Source: Phytobacter palmae (GTDB lineage: Bacteria > Pseudomonadota > Gammaproteobacteria > Enterobacterales > Enterobacteriaceae). From it: DNA of 64,000 nt. Positions 1-9,705 of this stretch are shown here, one piece after another. A program made the translations under genes and the position numbers. Every line of letters begins with the position of its first letter. Positions within the stretch are counted from its first letter, which is position 1. Under the pieces are notes generated by a model. It was given only the letters and a program-made list of their open reading frames with translations. It was not told where the DNA came from and did not search any database. Location: the NCBI GenBank assembly GCA_900112785.1, contig FONB01000004.1:310488-374487 (forward strand), read 5' to 3'.

Positions 1-616
1 CCGGAATCGGCTTGTCGATGCCTTTCAGAAAACGGGCATAGACCGGGCCTGCCAGAATAACTGTCGGGATACCGAGCAGCGTACCGTAAAGCAGGGTTTT
101 GCCCATATCCGCATGGAAAATGGTGGCGATAGCGGTCGGGCCAGGATGTGGAGGCAGGAAACCGTGGGTTACGGAAAGCGCGGCCGCCATCGGGACACCA
201 ACATACAGCAGCGGGATACGGGCTGCTGCTGCGATAGTGAAAACCAGCGGCAGTAACAGTACAAAGCCCACTTCGTAGAACAGCGCAAACCCCACGGTGA
301 AGCCGGTCAGTACAACGGCCCACTGAATGTGTTTTTCGCCAAATTTCGCAATCAGCGTTGTGGCGATGCGTTGCGCACCACCGCAGTCTGCCAGCAGTTT
401 ACCCAGCATGGCACCGAAGCCCATGATCAGCGCCAGGCTGCCCAGCGTTCCGCCCACACCGGCTTTGATGGATTTGATAACTGCATCCAGAGGCATGCCC
501 TGCATCATACCGACGGCGAGTGCCACCAGGATCAGGGCGATAAATCCGTTCAATTTGAAACGGATCATTAATAACAACAACAAGACTACACCGATAGCAA
601 CGATGACTAATGGCAT
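1..616 (-). CDS. gntT: High-affinity gluconate:H+ symporter GntT (N-terminal part, cut by window edge)
   Basis: The minus-strand frame starts with ATG at 616-614 and stays open to base 1, giving the first 205 residues of a GntP-family gluconate permease of the inner membrane. It begins MPLVIVAIG and has alternating hydrophobic segments and the family stretch HGFLPPHPGPTAIA (about residues 152-165). The sequence tracks E. coli GntT closely, and the nfuA/gntX/bioH neighbourhood supports gntT over the paralogues gntU and gntP. The C-terminal half lies outside the window. GntR-like operators upstream suggest gluconate induction. Confidence 0.93.
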   Translation of the reverse strand, partial: MPLVIVAIGVVLLLLLMIRFKLNGFIALILVALAVGMMQGMPLDAVIKSIKAGVGGTLGSLALIMGFGAMLGKLLADCGGAQRIATTLIAKFGEKHIQWAVVLTGFTVGFALFYEVGFVLLLPLVFTIAAAARIPLLYVGVPMAAALSVTHGFLPPHPGPTAIATIFHADMGKTLLYGTLLGIPTVILAGPVYARFLKGIDKPIP

Positions 617-634
617 GATTTACCTGGCCTTAAT

Positions 635-650
635 TTGTTATGGGTAACGT
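635..650 (-). promoter_or_regulatory. Second, weaker GntR-type operator in the gntT leader
   Basis: TTGTTATGGGTAACGT has one good half (GGTAAC) and one degenerate half of the GntR palindrome. It lies 140 bp, centre to centre, from the stronger site and 19 bp before the gntT start codon. Two operators far enough apart to loop are reported for E. coli gntT, and the arrangement here is compatible with that. Confidence 0.4.
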
Positions 651-774
651 CAGTTTTTCAGCGGTAATTGCAGGTTTTAGCCCTGTAAATACGAAGCGCT
701 GGAGTACCGATATGCCTTACATCCCCTTTTTAAAAGGATAGCCGGATGTTTTTATATTTTGGGTACTGACACAG

Positions 775-790
775 ATGATACGGGTAACAT
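775..790 (-). promoter_or_regulatory. GntR-type operator upstream of gntT, overlapping a possible -10
   Basis: ATGATACGGGTAACAT reads on the minus strand as ATGTTACCCGTATCAT, an imperfect palindrome that matches the GntR operator as I recall it from E. coli gnt genes. The TATCAT within it could be the gntT -10 box, so bound GntR would block polymerase. The assignment rests on motif and position. Confidence 0.65.
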
Positions 791-908
791 TCATCAAAAG
801 AGAATCACCCGGCGGGTCAAAATTTGCGAAGTGAGACGCCGGTCATACTCCAGGCAGGAAATGAATGCAAAAAAGAGAGGCGTTTGTGCGTGGAAAGATA
901 CAGGTAAC

Positions 909-933
909 ATGCTCTCCCTTGTCGGGAGAGCAT
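909..933 (-). terminator. Hairpin at the 3' end of nfuA
   Basis: Ten perfectly paired bases (ATGCTCTCCC / GGGAGAGCAT) with a 5-nt loop lie 16 bp after the nfuA stop. There is no run of T on the leftward side, so this may protect the mRNA end or terminate only weakly. Confidence 0.5.
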
Positions 934-949
934 AAGGTAAGAAGGTGGC

Positions 950-1525
950 TTAGTAGTAGGAGTGCTCGCCGCGCTGGTGCTCGGTGAGATCGCGTACGCC
1001 TTTCAGCTCCGGGAATTCGTTAAGCAGCTGCTTCTCGATCCCTTCTTTCAGCGTCACATCCACCATTGAACAGCCGTTACAACCACCGCCAAACTGGAGG
1101 ATGGCGTAACCTTCCTCAGTAATTTCCATCAGCGTGACACGGCCACCGTGACCTGCCAGCTGCGGGTTGATCTGCGATTGCAGCAGATATTCAACACGTT
1201 CCATCAGCGGCGCGTCTTCGGACACTTTACGCATCTTCGCGTTTGGTGCTTTCAGGGTAAGCTGGGAGCCCAACTGGTCAGTGACAAAATCAATTTCCGC
1301 ATCTTCCAGGTACGGTGCACTTAACTCATCGACATAGGCGGTGAGTTGTTCAAATTTCAGGGCGGTGTCAGTTGCTTCCACTGCATCTGGCGGGCAATAA
1401 GAGACGCCGCATTCAGCATTTGGCGTGCCTGGGTTAATCACAAATACGCGGATTTGCGTCCCTTCTTCCTGATTTGCCAGCAGTTTAGCAAAATGCGCTT
1501 GCGCAGCATCAGAGATACGGATCAT
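950..1525 (-). CDS. nfuA: Fe-S biogenesis protein NfuA
   Basis: This 191-residue protein delivers [4Fe-4S] clusters to apo-proteins in the cytoplasm under iron or oxidative stress. The N-terminal part (about 1-95) is a degenerate A-type carrier domain. The C-terminal Nfu domain holds the cluster ligands C149 and C152 in GGGCNGCS. Length equals E. coli NfuA. It is encoded next to gntX and preceded by an IscR-like site, which fits its role in Fe-S homeostasis. Confidence 0.97.
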   Translation of the reverse strand: MIRISDAAQAHFAKLLANQEEGTQIRVFVINPGTPNAECGVSYCPPDAVEATDTALKFEQLTAYVDELSAPYLEDAEIDFVTDQLGSQLTLKAPNAKMRKVSEDAPLMERVEYLLQSQINPQLAGHGGRVTLMEITEEGYAILQFGGGCNGCSMVDVTLKEGIEKQLLNEFPELKGVRDLTEHQRGEHSYY

Positions 1526-1537
1526 AGCAATGGCCTA

Positions 1538-1562
1538 ATAGTTGACTATTTTAGTTGGTTAT
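1538..1562 (-). promoter_or_regulatory. IscR type-1-like binding site at the nfuA promoter
   Basis: The 25 bp here read on the minus strand as ATAACCAACT, then AAAAT, then AGTCAACTAT. This fits the dyad and length of the type-1 IscR consensus (ATA...ACT...AGT...TAT). A TATTAT -10 candidate (1566-1561) overlaps its upstream edge. E. coli nfuA (yhgI) is a known IscR target, so repression by [2Fe-2S]-IscR is a well-founded inference. Confidence 0.7.
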
Positions 1563-1583
1563 AATACGCCCATCATCGAGGGT

Positions 1584-2267
1584 CTACAAGGTTCGACAAA
1601 GGCACCATACCTGAACAGACGCCGCGCCGTTGCGCAGAAGCAACCGGCTTATTTCCGCGACGGTGCTGCCGGTCGTGACGACATCATCCACGATAACCAT
1701 ATGGAGTCCCTGTATGGGCAATTCAAGGCGAAAAGCATTTTTCAGGTTACGCTTACGTAGCCGTGCGCTGAGGTGATGTTGTATGGACGTTGCACGAATG
1801 CGGACAATGGCGCTCTGTTCATAACGACAACCGAGCCAGTGGTTAAGGGCACGACAGAGCAGATCGCTTTGGTTATATCCTCTGCGCCACTGGCGATGCC
1901 GGGAGAGCGGTACGCTAATAATCATGTCGGGCTTCTGCCACATTGTGGCTCTGCGCGCGTTGATGACCGCCAGTACAAGCAGCCGGGCCAGGGCATTTGC
2001 CATTTCGGGACGCCGCACGAATTTGAACTGATGCACCAGCATACTCAACGGCAGTGCATAATCGCTGACCGCCACCAGACGCTGCCACGGTGGCGGTTTT
2101 TGCAGGCATCTGCCGCAAGGCAGCGTCTGGCTCGCCGCAGGCAAACCGCAGCATGGGCAAACGGAGAGGGGAGCAACCACCGCCCTGGTGCAGCAGGAGC
2201 ACAATCCCCAGTGCGTTAACGCCAGCGGCATTCGACATAGCCAGCACAAGCCCGGCACTGTTAGCAT
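1584..2267 (-). CDS. gntX: GntX/ComF-family phosphoribosyltransferase-like protein
   Basis: The 227-residue frame starting MLTVPGLCWLC matches E. coli GntX in length. An ATG eight codons upstream is less likely because the family begins at this Met. The N-terminus has several CxxC/CxC pairs (about residues 8-55) resembling a zinc ribbon. The C-terminus has the type I PRTase signature VIVDDVVTTGST. The family includes ComF, needed for use of imported DNA. The older link to gluconate is not supported by anything in the sequence. Confidence 0.92.
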   Translation of the reverse strand: MLTVPGLCWLCRMPLALTHWGLCSCCTRAVVAPLSVCPCCGLPAASQTLPCGRCLQKPPPWQRLVAVSDYALPLSMLVHQFKFVRRPEMANALARLLVLAVINARRATMWQKPDMIISVPLSRHRQWRRGYNQSDLLCRALNHWLGCRYEQSAIVRIRATSIQHHLSARLRKRNLKNAFRLELPIQGLHMVIVDDVVTTGSTVAEISRLLLRNGAASVQVWCLCRTL

Positions 2268-2305
2268 GTTCACCCTCCCTGTCTTAAGCAAGAGAACGAT
2301 AACTG

Positions 2306-3079
2306 ATGAACAACATCTGGTGGGAAACTAAAGGCGAAGGAAATTGTCATCTTGTGCTGCTGCACGGATGGGGGCTGAACGCGCAGGTTTGGGATTGCAT
2401 TGTGCCGCAGCTAAGCTCGCAATTTACATTGCATCTGGTGGACCTGCCGGGCTACGGGCGCAGTAGCGGATTTTCGGCAATGACATTACAGGAGATGGCC
2501 GAGCGCGTGTTGGCACAGGCGCCGCAGCGTGCAGTCTGGGTGGGCTGGAGTCTCGGCGGGCTTGTCGCCAGCAAGATTGCGCTTCTTGCCCCTGAGCGCG
2601 TCAGCAGTCTGGTGACGGTCGCATCATCCCCTTGTTTTAGTGCACAGGATGAATGGCCTGGCATCAAACCGGATGTGCTGGCCGGTTTCCAGCGACAGCT
2701 CAGCGAGGATTTTCAACGTACAGTCGAGCGCTTTTTGGCCCTGCAAACGATGGGTACGGAGACGGCCCGTCAGGATGCGCGTCAGCTTAAGCAGGCGGTA
2801 TTGTCGTTACCAATGCCCTCAGCAGAGGTGCTCAACGGTGGGCTGGAGATCCTGAAAACAGAAGATCTGCGCGAAGCGCTGACCGGGCTGGCGACACCTT
2901 TCTTGCGGCTTTATGGACGGTTAGATGGGCTGGTTCCGCGCAAAATTGTTGCCACGCTGGATGCGTGCTGGCCACAAAGTCAGTCGCTGATATTTCCAAA
3001 AGCTGCCCATGCGCCTTTTATTTCTCACCCGGACGATTTCTGCATTGCTCTGAAGGAGTTTAATAATTTCAGAATGTAA
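2306..3079 (+). CDS. bioH: Pimeloyl-ACP methyl ester esterase BioH
   Basis: This 257-residue alpha/beta hydrolase hydrolyses pimeloyl-ACP methyl ester and so ends the modified fatty-acid cycle that makes the pimelate part of biotin. The nucleophile S82 sits in GWSLGG. The acid (Asp in YGRLDG) and the histidine (AHAPF near the C-terminus) complete the triad. It is divergent from gntX with only 38 bp between start codons and is unlinked to other bio genes, as in E. coli. Confidence 0.97.
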   Translation: MNNIWWETKGEGNCHLVLLHGWGLNAQVWDCIVPQLSSQFTLHLVDLPGYGRSSGFSAMTLQEMAERVLAQAPQRAVWVGWSLGGLVASKIALLAPERVSSLVTVASSPCFSAQDEWPGIKPDVLAGFQRQLSEDFQRTVERFLALQTMGTETARQDARQLKQAVLSLPMPSAEVLNGGLEILKTEDLREALTGLATPFLRLYGRLDGLVPRKIVATLDACWPQSQSLIFPKAAHAPFISHPDDFCIALKEFNNFRM

Positions 3080-3187
3080 TTATGGAAAAAATGCCGTTTC
3101 ACAACAATACTCAGAGCGTTGTTGCGGTTGGCTTATCTTTTTTTTACCGCAGCATCAAAATCTAAAAAACCGAGGAGAATCAAGTAT

Positions 3188-3457
3188 ATGAAACTTGTTA
3201 CAGGTATTGTTGCATCTCTGGTGATTGGCTCCCTGTCGTTTGGTGTGATGGCGGCAGAGGAACTCGAAAAAGATAAAGTTGCGGGTATGAATCTGACAAA
3301 AGTGGGTACGATTACCACGTCAGATACCTCGGCACCAATGGACGCGAAAAAAGAGCTGTCGAAAAAAGCGGATGAGCTGGGCGGCAAATATTTCGTTGTG
3401 ACCAGTGGCGAGAAGAATGAAAAAGACATCCATGCCACGGCGGATGTCTATAAGTAA
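3188..3457 (+). CDS. Small periplasmic DUF1471 (YdgH/BhsA/McbA family) protein
   Basis: This 89-residue protein has a signal peptide (MKLVTGIVASLVIGSLSFGVMAAEE, cleavage after the AxA near residue 23 likely), leaving a mature domain of about 65 residues. The core ending in ADVYK fits the DUF1471 fold of BhsA, McbA and YhcN, which are linked to stress and biofilm. A GAGGAG ribosome site 9 bp upstream fixes the start; an earlier in-frame ATG at 3119 lacks one. E. coli K-12 has no such gene between bioH and the feo operon. Exact function is unknown. Confidence 0.8.
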   Translation: MKLVTGIVASLVIGSLSFGVMAAEELEKDKVAGMNLTKVGTITTSDTSAPMDAKKELSKKADELGGKYFVVTSGEKNEKDIHATADVYK

Positions 3458-3464
3458 TATTATG

Positions 3465-3484
3465 AGCGGGTCGCCTGACCCGCT
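3465..3484. terminator. Hairpin between convergent DUF1471 gene and feoC
   Basis: AGCGGGTC and GACCCGCT pair perfectly around a GCCT loop. The hairpin fills most of the 28 bp between the two stop codons. It probably serves both directions, although neither side has a strong T run. Confidence 0.55.
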
Positions 3485-3485
3485 A

Positions 3486-3731
3486 TCAGCATCCTGTCAG
3501 TGACCACCATTCACGCTGACAGGCCGATTTTCCTTCCGGGCATTGTTTACACTCGCCGCTAAGACAGCCATCCGCCTCTTCCTGAAAACGTACCGCTTTG
3601 CCCATGGCTTCCATGCGCGTCAGCATGGCATCGGCCATTGGTCGGGAGAGACGCAGCGCGTTACAGAGCTGGCTGATTTCCATCCGGCCCTGCAAAGCAA
3701 GCATATCGCGAACCTCAATTAACGATGCCAT
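3486..3731 (-). CDS. feoC: Ferrous iron transport regulator FeoC
   Basis: This 81-residue winged-helix protein is the third gene of feoABC. It starts [11 protein letters not shown] as in E. coli, and an upstream in-frame Met at 3776 would run back into feoB. Cysteines 56, 61, 64 and 71 form the Fe-S binding motif known for FeoC. In related species FeoC binds the FeoB cytoplasmic domain and protects it from proteolysis. It lies 11 bp after feoB. Confidence 0.93.
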   Translation of the reverse strand: MASLIEVRDMLALQGRMEISQLCNALRLSRPMADAMLTRMEAMGKAVRFQEEADGCLSGECKQCPEGKSACQREWWSLTGC

Positions 3732-3742
3732 GTTTTCTATCC

Positions 3743-6061
3743 TCAGTGGCAGTCGCCCGCCGGGCTTTCGCAGCAACTGGCCACGGTTTTACGGCTGGCC
3801 AGTAGATTGACATCCACGCGACTTCTGGCGCGGCGAAGACCGCCAGTCACCACGACATTGAACAATATTACCGCGAGAATACAGGTGAGGCTGTAAACCG
3901 GATGTTCATTAAAGCTCACGACCTGATAGAACAGAGTGGCCAGTGAATATGCGATATTCAGTCCCCACAACACGGAGAATCCCATCCAGCCACGGCTCGA
4001 TTCACGGGCGATGGCACCCATGACGGAAATACATGGGGTGTAGAGCAGAACGAAAATCAGGTAGCTGTAGGCCGCAGCGGCGCTGCCGAATTTCTCACTC
4101 ATGACACCCATGGTACCTTCTGCCATCTCACCGTCGCCTTTGCTGGCTTCGATGGGATTTGCCAGCACGCTCAGGCTGAAGGTGTTTTTCAGACTGCTCC
4201 AGGTCTCGTTGAGCGCGGCGACCAGTTCATCGCTGAGACTGTATTCTGCTGGATTGAAATCCGCTTTCTGAATATGTTCGGCGGTATAGAGTGAGTTAAG
4301 TGTCCCGACCACCACTTCTTTCGCCATGGCCCCCGTTACCAGACCAACGGTCGCCTGCCAGTGATCGCCATGCACGCCAATCGGTTCCAGCATGGGGGTA
4401 AAGACGCGGCTGATTGATGCCAGCGCGGAATCGTTAATGTTATCGACCGTTTTACCGCTCAAAGAGAAGCTATTGAGAGCGCTGAGGAAAATGCTCACGA
4501 CCACAATAACTTTACCGGCACGGAGCACAAATCCTTTCAGACGCTGCCACGTCTGCAACACCAGACTTTTCAGGTGCGGCACGTGGTAGACCGGCAGTTC
4601 CATAATGAACGGTGATGCTTCGCCGCGCATGATGGTGTGCTTAAGCATCAGCCCGGTGAGGATCGCCATCACTATTCCCAGCACATACAGAGAAAAGACC
4701 AGTAACGCCCCCTGCTGACCGAAGAAGGCTGCCGCGAAGACAGCGAAGATGGCCAGACGCGCACCGCAGGACATAAACGGAGCCATCATCATAGTCATCA
4801 GGCGTTCGCGTGGCGCATCCAGGGTTCTGGCCCCCATCACCGAGGGAACATTGCAGCCAAAACCGACAATCAGCGGCACGAAGGATTTACCCGGCAGCCC
4901 TAACGCCTGCATCAGACGATCCATCACGAAGGCCGCACGTGCCATATAACCGGAGTCCTCGAGGAACGAGAGAAACAGGTACATCATGCCGATTTGCGGT
5001 ACCAGCGGCAGCACCGTGTTGATACCACCGCCCAGCCCCTGGGCGAGGAAAACGGTCAGCCATTCCGGAAAATGCAACGTATAACCCAGCCACTGGATAC
5101 CGTGGACGAAAATCGCTACTGAACCTGCATCAAAAATCGGCTGTAACGCACCGCCAATGTTAATCGCGAGCAGGAACATCAGGTACATCACAAACAGGAA
5201 AATCGGTAAACCGAGGAAGCGGTTCAGAATGATGCGGTCAACGGCGGCCGTAAACTGGCTGGATTCCGCCGTCAGGGTGTTACTGACCGCCTCGCAAATC
5301 GCGGCAATGGTTTGATAACGGGCATCGGCGATATGCAACGCGGGATCGTCGATTTCATCCTGCAGACGTGCCAGTGAAATATCCAGTTTAAGGGCGGCGT
5401 CACCGGCGTAAGCGCGGCTGTAGATATCGCCTTCCAGCATTTGCAGACCAAGCCAGCGGCGTTGTTGCACGGGCATATCCGCAGCCATGCTTTGTGCCAG
5501 CACATCCGCTTCACGCGATAGCGGCCGGGCATAGTGCACCAGCTCGATTTGTCTGTTTTTCTGATGACGATCCAGTGCGATTTTTAACGCGTCAATGCCG
5601 CGACCACGCGTCGATACCAGCGGAATGACCGGGCAGCCAAGGCGAGCGGAGAGGGCGTCGATATCAATGCGGACTTTTTGCTTCTCGGCAATATCCAGCA
5701 TATTCAGCGCTACTACACAGGGAATGCCCAGTTCCAGCAACTGCAACGTGAGATAGAGGTTACGCTCAAGGTTAGAGGCATCCACGACATTAATCAGAAT
5801 GTCCGCATCGCCACTCAGAATGTAGTGACAGGCAATTTGCTCATCCAGTGAGGTCTGTGACGAGATAGTGGTCAGCGAGTACGTGCCGGGCAAATCGACC
5901 AGCGTAACCTGATGGTCGGTGGTAGAGAATTGCCCCTCTTTGCGCTCTACCGTTACCCCCGCCCAGTTCCCCACGCGCTGGCGTGCGCCAGTTAACTGAT
6001 TGAATAACGTGGTCTTGCCTGAATTAGGATTACCAATTAATCCCACGGTCAACTTTTTCAT
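3743..6061 (-). CDS. feoB: Ferrous iron transporter FeoB
   Basis: This 772-residue inner-membrane Fe(II) transporter has an N-terminal G-protein domain: G1 GNPNSGKT (10-17), G2 around T37, G3 DLPG (56-59) and G4 NMLD (120-123). A helical spacer follows, then two Gate repeats and Nucleoside-recognition-like membrane regions from about residue 280. Length fits E. coli FeoB (773). It lies 30 bp after feoA in the same operon and takes up ferrous iron when oxygen is low. Confidence 0.98.
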   Translation of the reverse strand: MKKLTVGLIGNPNSGKTTLFNQLTGARQRVGNWAGVTVERKEGQFSTTDHQVTLVDLPGTYSLTTISSQTSLDEQIACHYILSGDADILINVVDASNLERNLYLTLQLLELGIPCVVALNMLDIAEKQKVRIDIDALSARLGCPVIPLVSTRGRGIDALKIALDRHQKNRQIELVHYARPLSREADVLAQSMAADMPVQQRRWLGLQMLEGDIYSRAYAGDAALKLDISLARLQDEIDDPALHIADARYQTIAAICEAVSNTLTAESSQFTAAVDRIILNRFLGLPIFLFVMYLMFLLAINIGGALQPIFDAGSVAIFVHGIQWLGYTLHFPEWLTVFLAQGLGGGINTVLPLVPQIGMMYLFLSFLEDSGYMARAAFVMDRLMQALGLPGKSFVPLIVGFGCNVPSVMGARTLDAPRERLMTMMMAPFMSCGARLAIFAVFAAAFFGQQGALLVFSLYVLGIVMAILTGLMLKHTIMRGEASPFIMELPVYHVPHLKSLVLQTWQRLKGFVLRAGKVIVVVSIFLSALNSFSLSGKTVDNINDSALASISRVFTPMLEPIGVHGDHWQATVGLVTGAMAKEVVVGTLNSLYTAEHIQKADFNPAEYSLSDELVAALNETWSSLKNTFSLSVLANPIEASKGDGEMAEGTMGVMSEKFGSAAAAYSYLIFVLLYTPCISVMGAIARESSRGWMGFSVLWGLNIAYSLATLFYQVVSFNEHPVYSLTCILAVILFNVVVTGGLRRARSRVDVNLLASRKTVASCCESPAGDCH

Positions 6062-6091
6062 TGTGCTTTTCTCTCTTTCATGGCCGGGCCA

Positions 6092-6319
6092 TTAGCGGGA
6101 AACGGCTTCCAGTTCCAGAAACGCGAGATCTTTCTTACGCAAGACCAGATTAACGCGCCGGGTTTCAATGTGAATAGGATCACCAAGGGGAGCTACGCGC
6201 ACGACATTAAATGATGAGCCGGGCAGCATGCCTAATGAGAGGAGTTTCTGGCGCCACGCCGGGCTGATTTCGCGAGAGAACCCCGTTATTTTCCACGCAC
6301 TGTCAGGAGAGAATTGCAT
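6092..6319 (-). CDS. feoA: Ferrous iron transport protein FeoA
   Basis: This 75-residue cytoplasmic protein has the SH3-like FeoA fold, with the family pattern [21 protein letters not shown] in the middle. It is thought to interact with FeoB and is needed for efficient Fe(II) uptake. It is the first gene of feoABC, reading from the Fur/FNR-controlled region to its right. Confidence 0.96.
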   Translation of the reverse strand: MQFSPDSAWKITGFSREISPAWRQKLLSLGMLPGSSFNVVRVAPLGDPIHIETRRVNLVLRKKDLAFLELEAVSR

Positions 6320-6428
6320 AGAACCTACTTATATATATCGCAAACAAAATTCCCACCATGCGCCAGGAAAGCGCATGAAACCAGTTAGTTAGCCAGCACA
6401 GCAATGAGTGTTACTCCACTCATACAAT

Positions 6429-6450
6429 GATAATGAGAATAGTTTTTATC
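6429..6450 (-). promoter_or_regulatory. Fur box of the feoABC promoter
   Basis: GATAATGAGAATAGTTTTT (6429-6447), continuing into ATC, matches most positions of the Fur consensus GATAATGATAATCATTATC. It lies about 110 bp before the feoA start. Repression by Fe(II)-Fur is established for E. coli feo. Confidence 0.75.
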
Positions 6451-6503
6451 ATCACTATTAAACCGCGTTATTACACAAAGCGGAATCATAATCCGAGCCA
6501 TTG

Positions 6504-6517
6504 TTGATGTGGCTCAA
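6504..6517 (-). promoter_or_regulatory. FNR site upstream of feoABC
   Basis: TTGATGTGGCTCAA matches 9 of 10 bases of TTGAT-N4-ATCAA. It lies about 72 bp upstream of the Fur box, centre to centre, so FNR would activate feo without oxygen. E. coli feo has the same order of FNR and Fur sites. Confidence 0.7.
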
Positions 6518-6772
6518 TATTTATGTTGTTTTGCATTTCTCGTTTGCAATAAGAAATAAGAAACAGTGAAAGGTTATTTAATTTATTCCACCTGCTTAAG
6601 GTTAAATTAATAATAAATTAATTATTGATCATCCTGTTAACTAAAATATAACCAAAGAAAAATTGGTTAATAATTTTGAAAATTAATATTGCGATTATTC
6701 AAAGAGATACTGCTGGAAAAGAAATAATGCAATGCATCTGTTTGTTCGGATTTGAACATCAGGAAAAGAGTG

Positions 6773-6796
6773 CGCCCTCTCCCGGGGGAGAGGGCG
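6773..6796 (-). terminator. Terminator-like hairpin of yhgF
   Basis: CGCCCTCTCCC pairs with GGGAGAGGGCG over 11 bp, followed leftward on the minus strand by CACTCTTTTCC. It lies 7 bp past the yhgF stop. The same CCCTCTCCC/GGGAGAGGG theme recurs at other gene ends in the window. Confidence 0.65.
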
Positions 6797-6802
6797 AAGG
6801 GG

Positions 6803-9133
6803 TTAACGTTTTTTCCCCATGGCGGCAGCCAGTGCATCCATCATCGCACTGTTGCCAGCAGGTTGCGCATCGCGTCCACGAGGCTTAGCCGGACGGGCAG
6901 CAGGACGGTTGCCTGCCTCGCGAGCGCTACCGCTACCACGCCGTGAATTGCTCTCTCCCGGCTGCTCATCAAGGCGCATGGTCAGTGCAATACGTTTACG
7001 CTGCAGGTCCACTTCCAGCACTTTAACTTTGACGATATCCCCCGCTTTCACCACAGTATGCGGATCTTCAACAAATTTATCGGCAAGCGAAGAGATGTGT
7101 ACCAGACCATCCTGATGCACACCAATATCAACAAACGCACCGAAGTTGGTGACGTTGGTCACCGCACCCTCGAGTACCATACCCGGAAGCAGATCATTCA
7201 TCGTTTCAACACCGTCAGCAAACTGCGCGGTTTTGAACTCCGGACGCGGGTCACGGCCCGGTTTTTCCAGCTCTTTGATGATGTCAGTGACGGTTGGTAC
7301 CCCAAAACGTTCGTCGGTAAAGTCTGACGCTTTCAGTGATTTAAGCCCGCTACTGTTGCCCATCAGATCGCGCAGGGACTGCTCCGTTGCCGCCAGAATA
7401 CGTTCGACAACCGGGTAGGCTTCCGGGTGCACGGTAGAGGCATCCAGCGGATTATCACCATGATTGATACGCAGGAAGCCCGCGCACTGCTCAAAGGCTT
7501 TTGGTCCCAGTCGGCTGACTTTTAACAGCTGCTGACGATTCTGGAACTGCCCGTTTTCATCGCGCCAGGCGACGATATTTTGCGCCATCATACGGGTTAA
7601 ACCAGCAACGCGAGTCAGCAGGGGAACAGAAGCGGTGTTCAGGTCCACGCCAACGGCGTTCACACAGTCTTCTACTACCGCGTCCAGCTTACGCGCCAGT
7701 TGAGTCTGGCTGACATCATGCTGATACTGGCCCACGCCAATGGATTTCGGATCGATTTTAACCAGCTCTGCCAGCGGATCCTGTAAACGACGGGCGATAG
7801 AGACCGCGCCGCGCAGGGAAACATCGAGGTCCGGAAACTCCTGCGCCGCCAGTTCGGAGGCAGAATAGACCGATGCCCCTGCTTCGCTGACGATCACTTT
7901 CTGGGCGGTGACTTTCGGGAACTGCTTCTGTACGTCAAGGAAGAAACGTTCGGTTTCACGCGATGCCGTTCCGTTACCAATGGCGACCAGCTCAACGTTG
8001 TGTTTTTCACACAGCGCGGCGACCACCACAGCGGCTTTCGCTGCCTGACCGGTATGCGGATAGATGGTGTCAGTGGCGACCAGCTTGCCAGTACCATCGA
8101 CAACGGCGACTTTCACGCCAGTACGCAGACCCGGATCGAGACCCATGGTGGCGCGCAGACCTGCCGGGGCGGCCATCAGCAGGTCATGGAGATTGCGGGC
8201 GAAGACATTGATCGCTTCGTCTTCCGCACGTTCACGCACGGTGCCCATCAGTTCGGTTTCCAGGTGCATCAGCACTTTAATACGCCAGGTCCAGCTGACA
8301 ACACCTTTGCGCCAGCTGTCTGCCGGGGCGTTGTTCAGGCGCAGGCCGAGATGATCCTGAATAATTTGTTCGCAATGGCTCTCTTTTGGCGGCTCATCGA
8401 ACTGCGGATCGGCATTCAGAGAGAGTTGCAGTACCCCTTCGTTGCGGCCACGGAACATGGCCAGCGCGCGGTGCGACGGTACGGTGGAGATGGGTTCATG
8501 GTGATCGAAATAGTCGCGGAACTTCGCGCCTTCCTCTTCCTTACCACTGACTACCGTGGCGACCAGATGGGCGTTTTTCCACAAATAATCACGTACCTTT
8601 GCCAGCAACTGCGCATCTTCGGCAAAGCGCTCCATGAGGATATAGCGTGCGCCATCAAGTGCTGCTTTGGCATCGGCAACGCCTTTGTCGGCATCGATGT
8701 ATTTTACGGCTTCGCTTTCCGGGTCGTGTGAAGGATCGTTCCACAACAAATCTGCCAGTGGCTCCAGGCCTGCTTCAATGGCGATTTGTCCACGGGTGCG
8801 GCGCTTAGGTTTGTACGGTAAATATAAATCTTCGAGTTCGGTTTTACTGAGCGTACCGTTGATGGCTTTACTCAGTTCATCGGTGAGCTTACCCTGCTCG
8901 CCAATCGACTTCAGGATGGCCTGGCGGCGTTCTTCCAGCTCACGCAAATAACCCAGGCGGGTTTCCAGATTACGCAGCTGCGTGTCATCCAGACCGCCGG
9001 TGACTTCTTTGCGATAACGCGCGATAAACGGCACGGTGTTCCCTTCATCAAGCAAGCGAACGGCAGCTTCTACCTGTTCGGCTCTGGCCTGAAGTTCACC
9101 CGCAATAATGCGGCAGAGCGAATCATTCATCAT
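6803..9133 (-). CDS. yhgF: Tex-family transcription accessory protein YhgF
   Basis: This 776-residue protein matches E. coli YhgF (773). Tex proteins have an N-terminal helical region, a YqgF/RNase H-like fold in the middle ([18 protein letters not shown]), helix-hairpin-helix repeats (about 480-570) and a C-terminal S1 RNA-binding domain (about 650-720, [16 protein letters not shown]). The tail is Arg/Gly/Ala-rich and more variable than the rest. Tex proteins bind RNA and interact with the transcription machinery; the cellular role of YhgF is poorly defined. The frame begins with two Met codons, and either could be used. Confidence 0.95.
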   Translation of the reverse strand: MMNDSLCRIIAGELQARAEQVEAAVRLLDEGNTVPFIARYRKEVTGGLDDTQLRNLETRLGYLRELEERRQAILKSIGEQGKLTDELSKAINGTLSKTELEDLYLPYKPKRRTRGQIAIEAGLEPLADLLWNDPSHDPESEAVKYIDADKGVADAKAALDGARYILMERFAEDAQLLAKVRDYLWKNAHLVATVVSGKEEEGAKFRDYFDHHEPISTVPSHRALAMFRGRNEGVLQLSLNADPQFDEPPKESHCEQIIQDHLGLRLNNAPADSWRKGVVSWTWRIKVLMHLETELMGTVRERAEDEAINVFARNLHDLLMAAPAGLRATMGLDPGLRTGVKVAVVDGTGKLVATDTIYPHTGQAAKAAVVVAALCEKHNVELVAIGNGTASRETERFFLDVQKQFPKVTAQKVIVSEAGASVYSASELAAQEFPDLDVSLRGAVSIARRLQDPLAELVKIDPKSIGVGQYQHDVSQTQLARKLDAVVEDCVNAVGVDLNTASVPLLTRVAGLTRMMAQNIVAWRDENGQFQNRQQLLKVSRLGPKAFEQCAGFLRINHGDNPLDASTVHPEAYPVVERILAATEQSLRDLMGNSSGLKSLKASDFTDERFGVPTVTDIIKELEKPGRDPRPEFKTAQFADGVETMNDLLPGMVLEGAVTNVTNFGAFVDIGVHQDGLVHISSLADKFVEDPHTVVKAGDIVKVKVLEVDLQRKRIALTMRLDEQPGESNSRRGSGSAREAGNRPAARPAKPRGRDAQPAGNSAMMDALAAAMGKKR

Positions 9134-9231
9134 TTCAATATCATCTTCTGAACAAAATCAGGGGATAGTTATACGGATTGAGACAGAAAAATGCCAGTCG
9201 CGCCGGGGGCTACCGGATAGTTCCTGGTGCG

Positions 9232-9705
9232 CTATTTTACATATTCGATTTCATTAACGTACCAGGTGGCTTCTCCGCCGGGCGTCTGCACCAGAGCGAC
9301 ATCACCGACCTCTTTTTTCAGCAGCGCGCGCGCCATTGGGGAGTCGATGGAGATATAGTCTTTGCGGCCAAAAATCTCGTCGTAACCTACGATGCGAAAA
9401 CGTAATGTATTGCCATCGTCGTTTTCGATCTCTACCCAGGCGCCGAAGAAGACTTTGCCTTCCTGCTGGGGGGAGTAATCGACAATTTTCAGGTTTTCCA
9501 GGCATTTTGTCAGATAGCGAACGCGCCGGTCTATTTCGCGCAGACGCTTTTTATTGTACTGGTAGTCGGCATTTTCACTGCGATCGCCGAGGCTTGCCGC
9601 CCAGGTGACTTTTTTAGTGACTTCCGGGCGCTCCTGACGCCAGAGAAAATCCAGTTCCTGTTTCAGCTTGTCGTAGCCTTCTCGGGTGATCAGGGGCGTT
9701 TTCAT
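9232..9705 (-). CDS. greB: Transcript cleavage factor GreB
   Basis: This 157-residue protein rescues backtracked RNA polymerase by stimulating cleavage of the RNA 3' end through the secondary channel. An N-terminal coiled coil carries the acidic tip in LGDRSENADYQYNKKR (about 40-55). A C-terminal FKBP-like domain follows (about 80-157). It is one residue shorter than E. coli GreB at the C-terminus. It is divergent from ompR. Confidence 0.97.
   Translation of the reverse strand: MKTPLITREGYDKLKQELDFLWRQERPEVTKKVTWAASLGDRSENADYQYNKKRLREIDRRVRYLTKCLENLKIVDYSPQQEGKVFFGAWVEIENDDGNTLRFRIVGYDEIFGRKDYISIDSPMARALLKKEVGDVALVQTPGGEATWYVNEIEYVK

Larger units (their letters stand above)
617..949. other. 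333-bp gntT leader and regulatory region
   Basis: This gap between nfuA and gntT holds no convincing gene. It carries the two GntR-like sites, the hairpin at the end of nfuA, and a short AT-rich palindromic stretch near 721-740 of unknown role. I did not find a clean CRP site, although gntT is catabolite controlled in E. coli; the nearest candidate around 832-850 has the wrong spacer. Confidence 0.6.
6320..6802. other. 483-bp feo upstream region
   Basis: This gap between feoA and yhgF is AT-rich between about 6520 and 6720 and holds no believable gene. It carries the Fur and FNR sites and the hairpin ending yhgF. The stretch around 6560-6700 has many TTAA/AATTA steps and may be bent DNA, but no further operator stands out. 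Confidence 0.6.

Noticed and set aside
828-850. CRP site before gntT (AGTGA...TCATA)
   Set aside because: Half-sites are 8 rather than 6 bp apart and the arms match poorly.
3743-3776. Longer feoC start at 3776 within feoB
   Set aside because: The family begins at MASLIEV (3731) and the longer form would overlap the feoB end without a ribosome site there.
6610-6650. Second FNR-like site TTGATCATCCTG near 6626
   Set aside because: Only the first half-site fits; the other half does not match ATCAA.
6676-6888. 70-codon plus-strand frame in the feo upstream region
   Set aside because: It crosses the yhgF terminator hairpin and the yhgF coding end and has no ribosome site or recognisable content.
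8000-8731. 243-codon plus-strand frame opposite yhgF
   Set aside because: It lies wholly inside the well-conserved yhgF gene and its translation resembles no family; it is an antisense shadow.
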